A stretch of 64,000 nucleotides of DNA from Physcomitrium patens (lineage: Eukaryota > Streptophyta > Bryopsida > Funariales > Funariaceae): positions 13,500,510 to 13,564,509 of the forward strand of contig NC_037265.1 of assembly GCF_000002425.4 (NCBI RefSeq). Direction: 5' to 3'. Every line of letters starts with the position of its first letter. The stretch's first letter is position 1. Shown in pieces: positions 1-12,850 of the stretch. The position numbers were made by a program, and so were the translations under genes. The notes beneath the pieces are model-generated. The model worked only from the letters and a program-made list of their open reading frames with translations, was not told where the DNA came from and did no database searches.

Positions 1-1375
1 ATAAAAAAAAATAAAATCTAGTGAGGTTTCATTATGATGAATTTGAAGATTTTTTCCAAATTCAACAAATCCAAGTGGCAAAATGATTCTTCTAATTTAT
101 GGAAGCCTTTCAAATACAATAGAGGCATCAAATGCACCATGTGGAGTAAAGAAAACAAGATCAGCACCTTTTCCTTCAAAGTACAAGTGGAGAAATGAAA
201 TTCTCATTTTTTGAAGAATTTTACAAATATTGCCTAAATCTTTGTAAGTAAAAAACCTTCATAAAAGTTGCAAAGGAGCATATATTGATGCATGTGAGAA
301 TTGGTTTTTTTGTCGTAGGTGGTACTTGTTGTGGTTCAAAAGGCGCCCCTTTGCAATTAGTGGTCACCAACCATTTTCATAGTCAAAAGGGTTTGAGGTG
401 CCTCAAATTTTCCTCAATCAGTCTCTGGATTTTTATGTTTTGTAAGTGAATTTTTTTTATCACATAGCCCTTGTTATAAGCTTTTCAACGAGCTAAGGCC
501 TGCTCAATTTGGAGTTGAAACGAAGTTTTGGTGAATTTTTTAGTGCAAAGGAGGCGGTTGCCTTGGCAGTTTCAATAACCCAATTTTGAAAAGGACTTTC
601 TTGACGTTTCTTGATGGGATTATTATGAAATTTTTAGAAGTAAAAGAAAATTCAAGCTGATCTTCTATTGGCATAGATTTCATCGAATTTTAAGCAATTT
701 TGAATTTTTAACAAATTTTTAAGTGAAGAGGGGTCGGCTGCAGCGGCACACCCAATGATCCAACTTTGAAGAAGTATTGCTCACAGCTCAGGTACTAAAT
801 TTCCACGAAAATTTCAAAGCAGAAGCGACTTGAAATTAAATTTCCAACATAAAAAAAAATTACTAGATTTGGAGCTAATTTGGATGGTTTTCAAATTTTT
901 TGAGTAAAAAGGGGGTACTTCCTTAAATTCTTGGGCATTGTCAAGGTACTTCCACTAGTACTTCTCTTTATTTTATTTTTTCTTTTATTAATTAATTTAT
1001 TTTTTTAATAACTTGTAACTTCTATATTTCACTTTTGGCTTTAATTTTTAACTTTTAATCTTCTCCTTTTTACTTTTATTTTTTAATTTTTTTAACCTTT
1101 AATTTTTTAAACTTTACTTTTAACTTTTAACTTTTAATTTTTAATCCAACCTTTAAAAAACTTATAGTTACTATGGATTAAGAATAATAACTTAATTAAT
1201 TACTTTTACCATCAATTATTTAAGAAGTAAAAATTTATATATTTTAAAAAAATGATAAATTAATAAAATAATAAAAAATAATAAAAACGACCTACTAAAA
1301 ACAATAAAAAAAATAAAATAAATAAAATAAATAAAATAAAAAATTAAACCAAATTATCTAATTAAAATTAGAAGA
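1..1375. other. AT-rich non-coding block of unknown origin
   Basis: No convincing coding region is visible on either strand. Positions about 480-930 hold two to three loosely similar paragraphs of roughly 200 bp, each with a GC-richer core (GGAGGCGGTTGCC, GGGGTCGGCTGCAGC, a GGGGGTAC stretch) followed by CCAAYTTTGAA-like words. Positions about 960-1375 are low-complexity A/T tracts made of TTTTAACTT and AAATAAAATAA words. The block abuts the RNase H part of element A, so it is probably another insertion whose other end lies off the window. It could be LTR or other repeat sequence; I do not recognise the family. Confidence 0.5.
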
Positions 1376-1380
1376 AAGAA

Positions 1381-3081
1381 TATCTAGCTCGGAATAGCAT
1401 ATCTGCTATAAGATTATCATTGCCTGCTATATGCTTAAATTTAAGATTCAAAGATTTAATATATGCAATCTATCTTAATATAGCAATATCAAAGATGTTA
1501 CTATTAGTAATCATTCCCAATAGTGGCAAACAATCTGTTTCTACTATCACTGGTATTCCAATTAAATAATATCTTTTATTTTTTTTACTATAACTATTCT
1601 CCATAGCTCCCGTTTCACTTGTGGATAGTTTCTTTGTCATTCACTTTATATTTTAGCTCCAAATATAATACTAGACCTATTACTCTTTTCATCGTTTTGT
1701 CTTAAAGTCCAATTAACAGCTATTGGACTAGTATCAACTATAAGTATCACCGATTTGCCATCCTCATAACTTATCTTTTGCAATATAGGTGAAAAAGAAA
1801 ATAATTACTTTAGCTTTTGAATTGTTTTTGTGTGGTTCTTCTCCCATTCAAATTTCTTTCTTTTTCATAGCAAACTATAAAGAGGATCAGCTACATGTGC
1901 ATAATGAGGAATCCATACATAATAAAATATGCAAGCTCCTAAAATCCTTCGTACCTTTGTTTGTGAGCTACAAATATCCTTCATTCGTTGTATGGCATCC
2001 ACCTTATTAGGATCATATTTGCGACCAAACCATCCATACAAATGTCCCACAATAACAACTTTTTGAATCCAAAGGTAGATTTAGCTCTTAATAGTATCAA
2101 GTGAACCTCCTCAAGTCGAGATAAAATTTTGTCACAGTCCAAAATATGATTAGATATAAATTTAAGGCACCTCTTTTGATCCATTGTTTCATTTTTTTCT
2201 TCGCCTTTACATCCTTTTTTTGAAATATCATCCAAGAAGGATATAGTCTTTTCTAGAATGAAATCACGAAGAACCTTATTCATCCCATTTATCATATGAA
2301 CTACTGACTTTGTTGCCCTTTGTCGCAATGTACACATCTTAATCAACCCTAAAGGTGTCATCATAGTAGTGATATCTTTGCTTCCTTCAGCTAGTTGGAA
2401 TTGATCATATTCAGAATAGAGATCTTCAATAGAGTAAATAGCTCTACCAGCAAATGCCTCAGCAAATTTTCCAATAATTGGTCCAACTCGAGTATTTTTA
2501 ATAGTCACTTGATTCACTGATTGCATATCTTGAATGAACCGTAGTGTCCTATTTTTCTTTGATACTATAAATCAACGACTGGAATATGGTACAAATGATG
2601 GCTCTAGGATCTTCATTTGCATCTTTTCCTTTAAAAACTCCATAAGTTTAGGTAGATGCACTTTAGGCACCAAAATTGGTCTTAAATCCCAAGAAACATG
2701 CGGAACTATAAACATAATCATTGGTGCTAGAACACTTGGATTGACACATCCAATTTCCAAAGGTTCAAAAGCAAAAGCTTTTCCATGCATACTTAACATA
2801 TTTCTAAATTCTATTTCTTCAACAGATAATAGAAAATTTGTAGATCCTATTTTCAACTCATTGAGTATGTTCTTGGTAAACTTATGGCTAATTTGTTTAG
2901 GATCCCATAAGCCCTTTTCCTTCAAAGCTTGTTGAACTTGATGATTGGAATCACTAAGTAATGGTATAGCTATAGGTTTTATTTTCCTCTCCGCAGTCTT
3001 GTACCTAGTTTCAACTTTAACTTCATAATCTTGAAATGCTTGTATAGTTGAGTAGAGCTTTCTTGAATATACTTGAACCAC
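1381..3081 (-). pseudogene. A: reverse transcriptase and RNase H region (fossil)
   Basis: Fossil pol segment matching B pol (31890-34970). Reading from 3081 downward, it starts with ETRYKTAERK-like wording, continues through the RT core (SIEDLYSEYDQFQLAEG, then FLDD) and the thumb/connection stretch (GACIFYYVWIPH), and ends in RNase H near 1381. In a living relative this enzyme would copy element RNA into DNA. It is broken, with many interruptions. Its wording after the FLDD motif resembles B and C and not the usual plant Ty3 YLDD-ILVFS pattern. Confidence 0.8.
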
Positions 3082-3363
3082 TTGATCTTCATTTCTTTAT
3101 TCAATCTCTAAAAGTTCTTCTATAAAATCTTCTAAACCAGTCTCAATATATACATCTATTATCTTATTATCTCTATCAAGTACACTTTCTTTTTTAGGGT
3201 CTTTTTTCAGATTTTTTTACAACTTTTTTCTTCCACTTTGGGAAATCATTGAGTTGTATATAGATAGTAAATCTATTTTTAGATAATTCTATAATACTTG
3301 TATAAAAGATACTTTCTTTTTCATGTGAGAGTACCTTCTTTGATGTACCACTATATTCCCACT

Positions 3364-4015
3364 CTATAGTAGTACCCTGCAAAAATCCACAAACTCTTCA
3401 CAAATCCTTGGTAATAAAGTATTTTGTAAATAATCTTGATTGTGCTCATGGTTTGTAGATACTGTTAAATATTGCATGACCATTTTTCCATCTTGACTTC
3501 TAATATGAGCACATACTAAACCGTCATTCAAAACTTTGGTCTCCATCTTCACAGCTGTAATATATGGTTGATCAAGAATCACTGGATATGAAGTAGTGTC
3601 TTGAACAAAAAAAAAATTATTCTATGGCCACATCTCCAATTTTTACCTTCACATTTAGGCAAATACTATAAAGATCTCTTCATGTATTATTTCTTACCCT
3701 AATTACCTATCCATGGTTAATATCAATGGGCCACCTTCCACGTTTATAGACTTCTTTTGTCATATTATTAATTTTGGATCCATGGTCAATAAGAGCAATT
3801 ACTGGTTCTACCAAGTCTTCCATTTTTATTAAAGTCTCTATAGTGGCTCTAGTCCAATGTCCCTTGGTATAGTGTCTAAGGCTCTTGTCATCATCCTTGT
3901 ATTCATCCAAATCAAATTGTACCTTTTTATTGGTACAACATTTTACCAATTCATGTTCCTCTTCTTTAGTCAAGATTGTATCCAAAGCACTAGATACAGC
4001 AGATTCTTCTGTCAA
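3364..4015 (-). pseudogene. A: retropepsin-like protease region (fossil)
   Basis: Matches the B protease region near 31080-31497. The active-site neighbourhood reads ALIDHGSKIN, followed downstream by a DQPYITAVKMETKVL stretch that in B reads GQPYITATRMETKVL. The role would be to cleave Gag-Pol into mature proteins. D-H-G-S in place of the more familiar D-T/S-G is shared with B, so it looks like a family trait. Broken copy. Confidence 0.7.
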
Positions 4016-4849
4016 CTGCTTCTTTTCCTTAATGGTGTCAATGATGACATTCTGAAACTATTTCTTTGTAATATCCAAAATTTTTTATAGAATAAATTCA
4101 ATTTTGGCATTCAATATTCTTTTTTTCAAGACTCCTTTCAAATCTATGGCTGCCTCAATATCTAATTGTAGCTAATAAGTAATATGCTAATTCTTTCCTT
4201 TGTCTTTATCAACTTCCATCATTTCTTCTCATTTTTCTTTTGGCAGTGGTACATTTCTAAGGTAAGATGTCGATAGCCCAGCCCTGGATGGTCTATTAGC
4301 CTATGGTATAGGTATTTTTTTATTTTGTATTGTTTCTGCATGCTTTTGAAATCTCTTCTTGTTAGTTGGCTCTTCAAAATTTTCTTCTATTTCATTTCTT
4401 CTTCTTTTTATCTTGATTAGAGCTTCATGTTGAGACTTTGCTAAATAAGCATGTACAGACATAGTATCTACAAGATCACCCCATTTTGTAGCATTTCTAA
4501 TTATTATAGCTATATTAAGTAATTTCTATCTTATTTTTTTATTTATTCTAATAATAATATAATTCTATAGATTCCTTATATTTACATGCTTATCAAAACC
4601 ATCTTCCTTTTTCCTTACAACCTCAATGCCATAAGTAATAGCTTCTTTTGATGCCATAGCTTCTTGAAATAAATGATCTTTCAAAACCTTTTTCATCCTT
4701 CTCTTTCCAAAATTGGTTTTGAAAAACTCACCTCTATCTTGCAATGCAATTTTTTCATCTTTCCATAAAATTATTGCCTATCAGCAAAATCTCCACACTT
4801 CCTTCAAGGATGCTCCATACTATTGTATCAAATATATCTTTGTATATAT

Positions 4850-5730
4850 CCTGGCTTTGATACATATTTGATCTTAGGTAATCCTTATTTCTCCTCTAGC
4901 TTTGCCAGTTTGATTTGTAACTCTTTCATTCCTTTCACCAACTCTTCAATTGCATCTTTTTGCATGCACTTATAGACATATGAATTAGAATAGTACTTAT
5001 TGGTTAAGCAAGTTTTGGAAATTTCCTACAAGGTATTGTAATTGATAGAGGTCTAATTTCTTGCCTTACTACCACCTTATCCTCTGGTACTCTCTTTTAG
5101 CAAGTATGTCCACATCTTCACAGGCTTTCTTCCAATCAATAGTAAGGCCATTTTCCTCTGTATTATCCTCCAATAATAATTCCAACACTCTTTATAAATC
5201 ATTGCCAAGTGATTGAAGAAATAACTCTACCTTATCATTTTTAAGTATAAGCTTTTTCACTTGAGACAATTAAAGAAGCTGTATTTCAAATTCTTAGAAT
5301 AACTCTGTTGCAACCAACTCCTTATTAGATTTATTGACCCATTCCATAAACGATTTTCTTGTCACCCTTTCTTCATCTTTTAAAGAATATTTTTCATATA
5401 GCTGAAGGATAAAATCTTCCCATTTCTCTCTATGAGTTTTAATAATTTCTTTTATATGCTCACAAAGCTCTAGTATAACTGCAAGCATATCTTTCTTCGG
5501 TACTTTATTGAGCTCTATCTTTCGAGAATAATACTTAAGATACTTGGAAATATTTCTTCCATCAAATTGATCCAATAAATCAACAAAAGATTGCATGGCT
5601 TTAGTAGCCATTGCTTCCTTGCGTTCCACTGCTTGCTCTTATTGCATAAAAAGTACAAATGCTTGAAACATTTGAATTGTAGCAAGATCAAGTTGTAATG
5701 GAGATTCTCCAGTGTATTTCCTACTATCAT
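4850..5730 (-). pseudogene. A: gag region (fossil)
   Basis: The stretch 5294-5629 reads KEAMATKAMQSFVDLLDQFD followed by GRNISKYLKYY and VTRKSFMEWV, closely parallel to B gag (29206-30414). It would encode the capsid part of the particle. It lies directly inside the 5' LTR and primer-site region of A, as expected for gag. Broken, with many interruptions. Confidence 0.75.
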
Positions 5731-5818
5731 TTCTTTACCTCCCTTCCATAATAGAAAGCCAAAAATATTTCTTCAAAACTCTTTAACCCAGAAATTTACA
5801 TGTCGGGTTCATCAGATT

Positions 5819-7152
5819 TGTCATATGGCGTGATTTACTATCTGGAAATATACTAGGTATCTAGCTATAGAGAGTGTAGTTCAAATATTTATATGAATCT
5901 TGTCTTAGCTTCCAAAACTCCTTTATTTTGCATAAAACTCAAAATATAACAAAATCCTTTCAAAACATATTTTTCTTGCAAAGGGTTTTTTTGTCCTGAA
6001 CTTTGGAAATTCATAACTCTTGATCTCACTGTTTAGTTTGATTTAAATTTATATGATAGGTAGAATTCACCCTTAAATTATATTATAAAAAAACCAACTA
6101 TAAATTCACTCCCAATCTTTTGGCTTCTAAGAAATTCTAGAAGATATTCTAAATCCTAATTTACAAGCATCCAAGCACTATTTTCTTAATATCTTAAGAA
6201 TTTAATATTCAAATATCATAAAACTTATGTACAAAGTTTATTAACATGAAATTACACATTTTCTGAAATTTCGAGCCAAAACCTTGTCAAATTGCTCAAG
6301 ATATAGCTAAAGTTACAACTACTAGTAAATCGGAACACTTACTATGCTTTGTGTTGCATGTGCTCACTTCAAAATCCAATCACTCCTTTATTGCAACTTG
6401 GAATCTAACAAGAAATCTATGAAAAATATAGCCGTAAATTTTTTTTCTGTAGTTGTGATTGTCGATTCTCAATTGCTATCTGTATGCGTGCGTTATGCCA
6501 AAAAGAGTGACAGTAGCTCTCAAATCAACACTGTAACTTTGAGCACTTGTATCTCCTTCATATAAACTCCAAACCATACAAAATTTGCACCAAAATCATA
6601 GTCAAAAATCTAAACTTCGTAATCCTAGTCTTCAAAGCTCAAATGGCTCCAAAAAAACTAACCCTAATCTCTAATATAGCCTCGGGTAACCTCCTCAAAG
6701 TCCATTGGTTATAATTTTTGACCAATAGGAATAGAGATTTTAATCATTCATCTCCATTCATCTAAATTGGTGCCCTAATTATTCCCTTTGCTACCAAAAA
6801 TCCTTCTTCAATCCTTTTTCTTATAAGATATATATAATTTATGCTCTAAGCACCAAATAAAAGAACCAAAATAAGTTTCTAAAGGTCAGCAATGTTTAAC
6901 AAAGGTGACTCTAAATATTTAGAAGTTACTATCAACCAAAACCAATCTTAAAAGCTATTATCAAAAGAAAATTAAAATTATACAAATTCTACAATAATCT
7001 TTTTAAACAACCTCTTCTCAAGGTAATAATCAAATTATATTCTACAACCAACTAAAATCTATTAACATGGCTCTCACCATGTTACTTAATAAATTATATA
7101 TTAAAAATATAATTATATTATTTTCATATAATAGCCGAACTACAACACGACA
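5819..7152 (-). repeat. A: 5' LTR (1334 bp, R-type)
   Basis: On the plus strand it runs from TGTCATATGG to AACACGACA, the TG...CA ends of this family. Its middle (about 6560-6850) is the reverse complement of the central part of solo LTRs R1 and R2, and its 3' end resembles the B LTR end (TAGCTAGATACC versus CAGCTAGACGCC). This ties the R-type and B-type LTRs to one family. Just inside it at about 5795-5815 is a GATGAACCCGACATG-like primer region equal to that of B. The right flank is ATGC (7153-7156); the matching flank is off the window. Confidence 0.85.
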
Positions 7153-7156
7153 ATGC

Positions 7157-7563
7157 TTCTGAATAAAAGGCATCTATTCTATAAGCTTTGATGTAAGTAT
7201 CTCTGCTATTTGCCAACCTTAATTCTTTTCAAATGACAACATGCTACATTTAAAATAGCTTCCCAATCTGATATCACTAGATACTTTAGCATCCACCGTA
7301 AGCTCACCAATTGGGAGATGCAGTCCTTTTTGCAAGGTAGTTTCATCTGTCCCAATAATTCTCCCATTTGCTATATTCAAATCATCATCTCAATCATAAT
7401 TGATTATATATTCTTCCAATAATTCTACATCAATTGGTGGCAAGTTATCAGATCCTCGCAAAAATGCATATAAGTACATATTTCTAAAATCTCTCTACAT
7501 TTTTGTATTCTAGCAAAATTTCAACTTCATTGGTGCCATTTTAGTCAGAATGACTAAGAATGG
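7157..7563 (-). pseudogene. D2: downstream ORF, distal piece (fossil)
   Basis: Translated on the minus strand this gives a fossil of D's first downstream ORF (37020-37598). Shared words include EEYI-NYD, IIGTDE, LPIGEL, SSDIRLGSYFK and LSFEKN-GW. It lies between element A (ends 7152) and solo LTR R1 (starts 7564). Conservation in two independent D-family copies indicates that the ORF is a real part of the family. Broken. Confidence 0.7.
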
Positions 7564-8389
7564 TGTCATACTGTAAAAGCTTAGAATATGTAAAAATAAA
7601 TTAGAACATATAATATGTTCATAAGTCTTGGTGTATGTTAGAATAGTTAATAGATTGATTTAAAGAGAGTGGATTTAAAAAACTTTATTTTGAGTTTTAT
7701 CTTTTTAATTTTAGTATTTCAAATAAAATTATAGAACCTAAATATTAATATGAAGCCTTGAGAAGAGATTAAAGGCTAAAGAAGAAATTTTTAACTAGTA
7801 AGAGACTTATTAAGACGAATGAAAGCTACGCATGGTTAAATGAATGCAAGGAATGGAGATCTTCTTTCTAATTGATCAAAAGCAATCTCCAATGGACTTC
7901 AAGGAGGCTGCCTCACGCCTTATTAGGAATTAGGGTTTTACTTTCAGATTCATTCAAGCTTAGGAGGCTAAAGTCAGCAAATTAAGGATTTTGAGTATAA
8001 TTTGAATGAAGAGTTTGGGTGATTTCGAGTTTTTATAAAAGAGATATAGGTGTTCAAAATTAAGGTGTCAAATTTGTACCTATTGTCACTCTTTGAAGCA
8101 TACCAAATGCATACATAGAAAAATAAAAGATCGGTGATTGGATTTGGAGATAACACTTTCTTAGCTACACTTTACATATACTGTTTGACAAATTCCAAGT
8201 TTGGTTGAAGGAGTTATAGGTCAGTGAAGATAGCACATGTAATTCAAAGGTAGTAAGTAAGTCATTCTATTGTTAGTAATGGTTGGAGACATATCTTGAG
8301 TTTTTTAGACAATTTTTTGGCTCAAAATTTCTATAAGTATGAGTTATTAAGTTAAAAAGCTATAGATTAAAGTTTCATGGTATTTGTAT

Positions 8390-8723
8390 TAAAAAAAAGA
8401 AGTCTAAAAGTTACAAAAACTTAGTATTAGCAAGGATTGTAGTCTAAGAAAAGTGTGGAAAAAGATAATTCTTACTTCCAACACTCTTTACTTATAGGTG
8501 GTGATTTGCTCACCAATGAAGTAATTTCCATCCTTTTGATATTACATCCATTTCTACTTTATCCATCTAAACCCTAGGTTCATTCTTAACCTAGCTGCCA
8601 CCTACAAATCTTTGGTGCCACCACAATAACTTACTTTAACTCTTTGTTGTCTTTTTACTATTAGCAACATACTATGCTTAAACTCTATGTAGTTGTAACT
8701 AAGCAAGTACTTGCTGATCTTCA
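8390..8723 (-). repeat. E: 3' LTR (334 bp)
   Basis: Direct copy of 39492-39824. The left edge reads TAAAAAAAAGAAGTC against TGAAAAAAGAAGTC in the other copy, and the right edge is GATCTTCA in both. On the minus strand it is TGAAGATC...CTTTTTTCA, the standard TG...CA. Confidence 0.9.
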
Positions 8724-9107
8724 ATACTCCCACTTTGCTAATATTCAAAAGACTTTTAATCTTAATCTCTGAATCAAGTCATGATGTCTATCCTTCACTA
8801 ATGCCTTTGTAAGCATATCAGTAAGCATGTCATTTGTAGCACAATACTTCATACCTATTATTCCATCTTCAATCTTTTCTCATATGAAATGATGTTGAAT
8901 ATCAATGTACTTGATCCTTGAGTGGTATTTTGGATTCTTGGCAAATACAAGAGATCCTTGATTGTCACATATAATTATAGTTGCTTCTAATTACACTAGA
9001 CCAATGTCTTCTAAGAGTTGCCTTATTCAATATGCCTCTATTGCACAATGACTTGCTGCTATGTATTCTGCCTCCATCGTTGATCTTGCAATGGTAGGTT
9101 GTTTCTT
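8724..9107 (-). pseudogene. E: RNase H, C-terminal part (fossil)
   Basis: The minus strand encodes typical copia RNase H wording: ATIARSTMEAEYIAA-like at 9060-9107 (corresponding to the usual LSTTEAEYMA), then a KYIDIQHHF-like stretch at about 8880-8920. It continues on the other side of F at 16553, which shows that F landed inside this domain. Fossil. Confidence 0.75.
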
Positions 9108-9666
9108 TGTCAAGGACAAGAATATGATAAAGATAAATAAACAAGTGAGACTTCTCTCAAAGAAAGATGACAAAATAGAAATAACTTAATATATATATTA
9201 AGAAAGAAACTAGAATGGCTATTGCCAAAAGTCAAGAAAACTAGAGACTCTTGAAACTAGACTGGAAGCAAGAAAGGAGTTGACAAGAGTGAAGAAGGCT
9301 TCACTCTTATCTCTATATATACTATCTTATTAGAGGCTACGTGGCAACGTTCTATAGAACCTCTAATATGTATCGACTTTGTAGGACACATGTCTTGACT
9401 TACAAGGCAAGTTTTTTTATGTGTGGTCCACATAATTAGCTTGGTCTTCAAGCTAACAATATATGTGGTACATGGCTAACTTGTTGACTACGTTTTTAAT
9501 CCCTAAAAATCAATTAAAGACACATATAAAGTCAAAGCAGTGTCTATGAAGCTTCTAGGGAGCTTTCATACCAAATACTACTAAATTAATTTATTTTTAT
9601 GTACTTTTATTTATTTCTACCTATTTATATATATAATAACTAGCTTACATGTGTATGTTCGTGACA
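9108..9666 (-). repeat. F: 3' LTR (559 bp)
   Basis: Copy of 15989-16547, running from TGTCAAGGAC to TTCGTGACA. A diverged third copy of the LTR middle is seen in element G at about 62340-62559. Preceded by the TTCTT duplication. Confidence 0.92.
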
Positions 9667-9973
9667 TTATCTTCTTTCTAGGGACGAGTTCCACAAGGAG
9701 TGGTAATCATATGTTGACAAAATCTATGATGCGACAAATTGTATTCGCGACATACTCTGATATTTATTCTCTTTGAAGATGATTGATAGGACCTCTCAAC
9801 CATCGATAGTGTCCTATACCAAGATGGAAAGACCATCCAATTATTTGATCATTATTGAGGCCTTCATAACTTCCTTTAAATAAAATATTTGGAACATCAT
9901 CAGGAGTTGTTCCTACCTCTAGTAAATCACTTAACATCGGGAGTCCCTTCCAAGGTCGTGATACCAAACGCAT
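9667..9973 (-). other. F: 3' internal tail, function unknown
   Basis: Internal sequence between the F 3' LTR and solo LTR R2. A 71-residue open stretch (9764-9979, minus) contains GLPMLSDLLEVG and GWSFHLGIGHYRW. I do not recognise a domain. It may be untranslated tail or a remnant of a C-terminal extension after the chromodomain. No host gene is implied. Confidence 0.4.
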
Positions 9974-11214
9974 TATCATACTGTAATTGCTTATAGTATG
10001 TAAAAATTAATTAAAACATATAATATGTTTGTAAGTTTTGATATAGATTAGAGTAGTTAGTAAATAAATTTAAAGAAAATTGATATAAGAAAATTTATTT
10101 GGAGATTTATCTATTTTGATTATAGTGTTTATATTATGTAGGATTTAGATATTTAGTATAAAGCTTAAGAGAAGGTTGAGGCCTAAAGAAGAAAATCTTA
10201 ACTAATAGGAGGCTTATTAGAAGGGATGAAAGCAAGGTATAGTTGGATAAAGGCAAAGAATAGGAAACTTCATTCCTATTGGTCGAAGGCCATGCCTAAT
10301 GGGCTTCAAGGAGGCTGCTTATTAGAAATTAAGGTTTCTCTTTCAAATTCATTCGAGCTTTAGAGGCTAGGGTGAGTAAGTTTAGGATTTTGCATATAAT
10401 TTGGGTAAAGAGTTTGTATGATTTCAAGTTTCTGTGAAGGAGATATAGGTGTTCAAAGTTAAGGTATTAATTTAAGATATATTATTATTCTTTTGAAGAT
10501 ACAAGGAGTTGTACGATAGCTATTGAAGATCGGAAGCTTTAACTGAAACAACGATTTCAAGGCCTACATTTTTATGCTAAAATTGTTGCTTTTAGAGTCT
10601 ATGTGAAGGAGTTATAAGGAGTTGAAAGCAGTGCTTCCAAATCAAAGGCAGTAAGTAAGCGGCTTTGTTTATAGTAATGGTTGGAGCCATAACTTGAGTT
10701 TTTGGAAAAATTTTTTGCTCAAAATTTTTAGAAAATGTAAATTTTTTTATTAAAAAGCTATACATATAAATTTCGTAGCATTTGAGCTTATATTTTGTGA
10801 GATATGAAGAAAATTGTATGTGGGTGTACAAAGATAAGGGTTTGAAGCGACTGTTAGGATTTTTAAGATATCTCAAGATCTGCAATGAATTTGCAGTTGA
10901 AATTTATTTGAAAAGTTAATAAAAATACATTAGTAACTCATGTCAAATTTGAGTTTGTTTGGACGGTCGGATTAGGAGATATGAGGTGTTGAAATTCAGG
11001 AAAATTTCCACATAAGGATATACAAGGTTTTAGAGGATTTTATCATATTTTGGGTGTTGTTGGTTACTTGAGGCTTGTGTATTTGGTATAATTGTTCAAA
11101 AGAGAAAATTTATATATAAAATTAGAGCTTTTTTTTATTTTGAAGCTTGTTTGAATAATTAATGATAGCTAGAAGCTTAGCATTTTCCTGAGGTAAATTC
11201 TCTCTATTCCAACA
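9974..11214 (+). mobile_element. R2: solo LTR of the B family (R-type, 1241 bp)
   Basis: Runs from TATCATACTG to ATTCCAACA and is collinear with R1 over its whole length. Its centre is also shared with the A LTR and with 44640-45184. Flanks are GCAT (9970-9973) and GTGT (11215-11218), which are both one deamination step from GCGT. F sequence continues on both sides, so this is a solo LTR inserted in F. Confidence 0.8.
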
Positions 11215-11790
11215 GTGTTGTATCTCGCCATCTATTCAAAGAAGAACATATCGTTCTTGAAGATCTTCATCTCGATTGCATCATCTTGAAGGTTGAAATA
11301 ATTGTAATATCTTGTTCAGTAAGTCAAAAAATGAAGGCTCTTGAATTGAATCAGCTAGTTGTTGGTTTTCCATCTCCGGAGCGTCACAACTATAAAGAAG
11401 CTATAAACAAGGATTGAAAGTAGAATGTTATCTTGCCTAGATCTTGTTTCTTTTATAAAGAAGATTTTCATCTTAATTTTGATGGATGTTGTCGATAAAA
11501 AGCCTCTACCGCCTTTGCTGCATTTGCAAGATTCTTTACTGGCTTCTATGTGAGTTCACTAATATCATATCTGCGCTAATGGACAAGATATTCTAATTTA
11601 TTTCAGTGCAGCCTTGAATCTAAGACTTCTTTCACTTCAAACTTATCATTATTATCCACTTCTATAGGAGGAGGTGGAGCTTGTCTTCTTCTTGGTATGT
11701 CCATTGTCTTGTATGGTTCAAGAAGAGACACATGGAATACTAGATGGATTTTCATTGACCCTAGTAGGTGTAAATGATATGCAACTGGAT
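11215..11790 (-). pseudogene. F: chromodomain-like tail (fossil)
   Basis: Downstream of integrase, minus-strand sequence between about 11690 and 11480 carries chromodomain wording (FEVKEVLDSRL, LEYLV, then a PVKNLANAA helix). Chromodomains on Ty3 integrases are thought to bind modified histones and steer insertion. This marks F as a chromovirus-type element. The part 11215-11480 shows no recognisable domain. Broken. Confidence 0.6.
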
Positions 11791-11794
11791 TGAT

Positions 11795-12850
11795 TTATGT
11801 AGAAATAGAAAATGATCCAAGCTTTTGATAGTCCAACTTATCATAAGGACGAGTGGTCTTGATATTGTGACAAAGTAACCATACCTTATCACCCATGTGG
11901 AATGGTGGTTGTTCCTTTTGATAGACATCCGCATTGATTTTTTGTTGTTCTTGAGCTTTTTTTAACTGCGCCTTCATCGTTGCATGTAGCTTTGACAAAT
12001 AAATTGCCAAATCTTTCATAGTAGGATTATCAACTTTTAAAAAGTCAAAAATATCAAGTCATGGATGATAACCATAATTGGTAAAAAAAAGTGTTTGTTT
12101 TGTAGAAGAATGTACCGTATTATTATAAACAATTTTTGCCAATGGTAAAAGAGTTTTCCAATCATCTTGTTGGTAGTTAATGGTACATCTTAAATATTGC
12201 TCTAAAACTTGATTAACATGCTCCGTTTGTTGATCAGTTTGAGGATGGAATGCCAAAGATAATTTTATATTCCCTTTTAGAATCTTGAAAAGAGTCCGCC
12301 AAAATCTCGATATGAATTGAGTTCTCCTATCTGATATAATATCTTTAAATAATCTATGATAGCAATAGATATTGTTAAGAAAGAGCTTAGCTGTTTCTTC
12401 ACTTATGATAGATTTTGTACATGGTATAAAATGTGCCATCTTGATAAAACGATCTACTATCACGAATATAGAATCATAAGAACTTGAGATTGAAAATTCT
12501 ATAATGAAATCCATAGAAATAGAAGACCATGGTTGTTTTAGAATGGATAATAGCTCAAGAAGTCCATAAGGTCGATGATGAGGAGTTTTTGATCTCTAGC
12601 AAACATCACAAGATTGTACAAAAACTTTGACTGCTTTCTACATTTGTGGCGACCAAAAATCCCTAGATATTAATTCCAAAGTTTTATTGTATCCAAAATA
12701 TCTCAAGGTTTGTCAGATATCCTACAATCTTGTGAAGCTCGATTATGTGTTCTTCAAGCTCGTCATGACTTTTGAATAGTAGGATATCTATCGCTATGAT
12801 GGATTATCCAAGAATATCTGATAAATCTTGTTGTTTTCTTGATTGATAAG
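11795..12850 (-). pseudogene. F: integrase region (fossil)
   Basis: The stretch 12059-12514 reads MDFIIEFSISSSYDSIFVIVDRF then KMAHFIPC, DIISDRRTQFISRFW and LAFHPQTDQQTEHVNQ, the rve catalytic core of a Ty3 integrase. The C-terminal part (11795-12019) reads GDKVWLLCHNIKTTRP and YQKLGSF. The role would be to join element DNA to the chromosome. G carries the same C-terminal wording at 56923-57126. Broken. Confidence 0.85.

Larger units (their letters stand above)
1376..7152 (-). mobile_element. Element A: Ty3/gypsy LTR retrotransposon, B family (fossil, partial in window)
   Basis: Minus-strand element collinear with element B (27760-36491). From right to left it has a 5' LTR (5819-7152), a primer-site region, gag, protease, reverse transcriptase and the start of RNase H, where recognisable sequence stops at about 1381. 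The rest of pol and the 3' LTR are not in the window. It sits in the downstream ORF of element D2, whose sequence resumes at 7153. It is broken in many places and is far more AT-rich than B, so it is old. The family assignment rests on shared protein words in gag (DQFDGRNIS) and RT (FLDD, GACIFY) and is secure. Confidence 0.85.
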
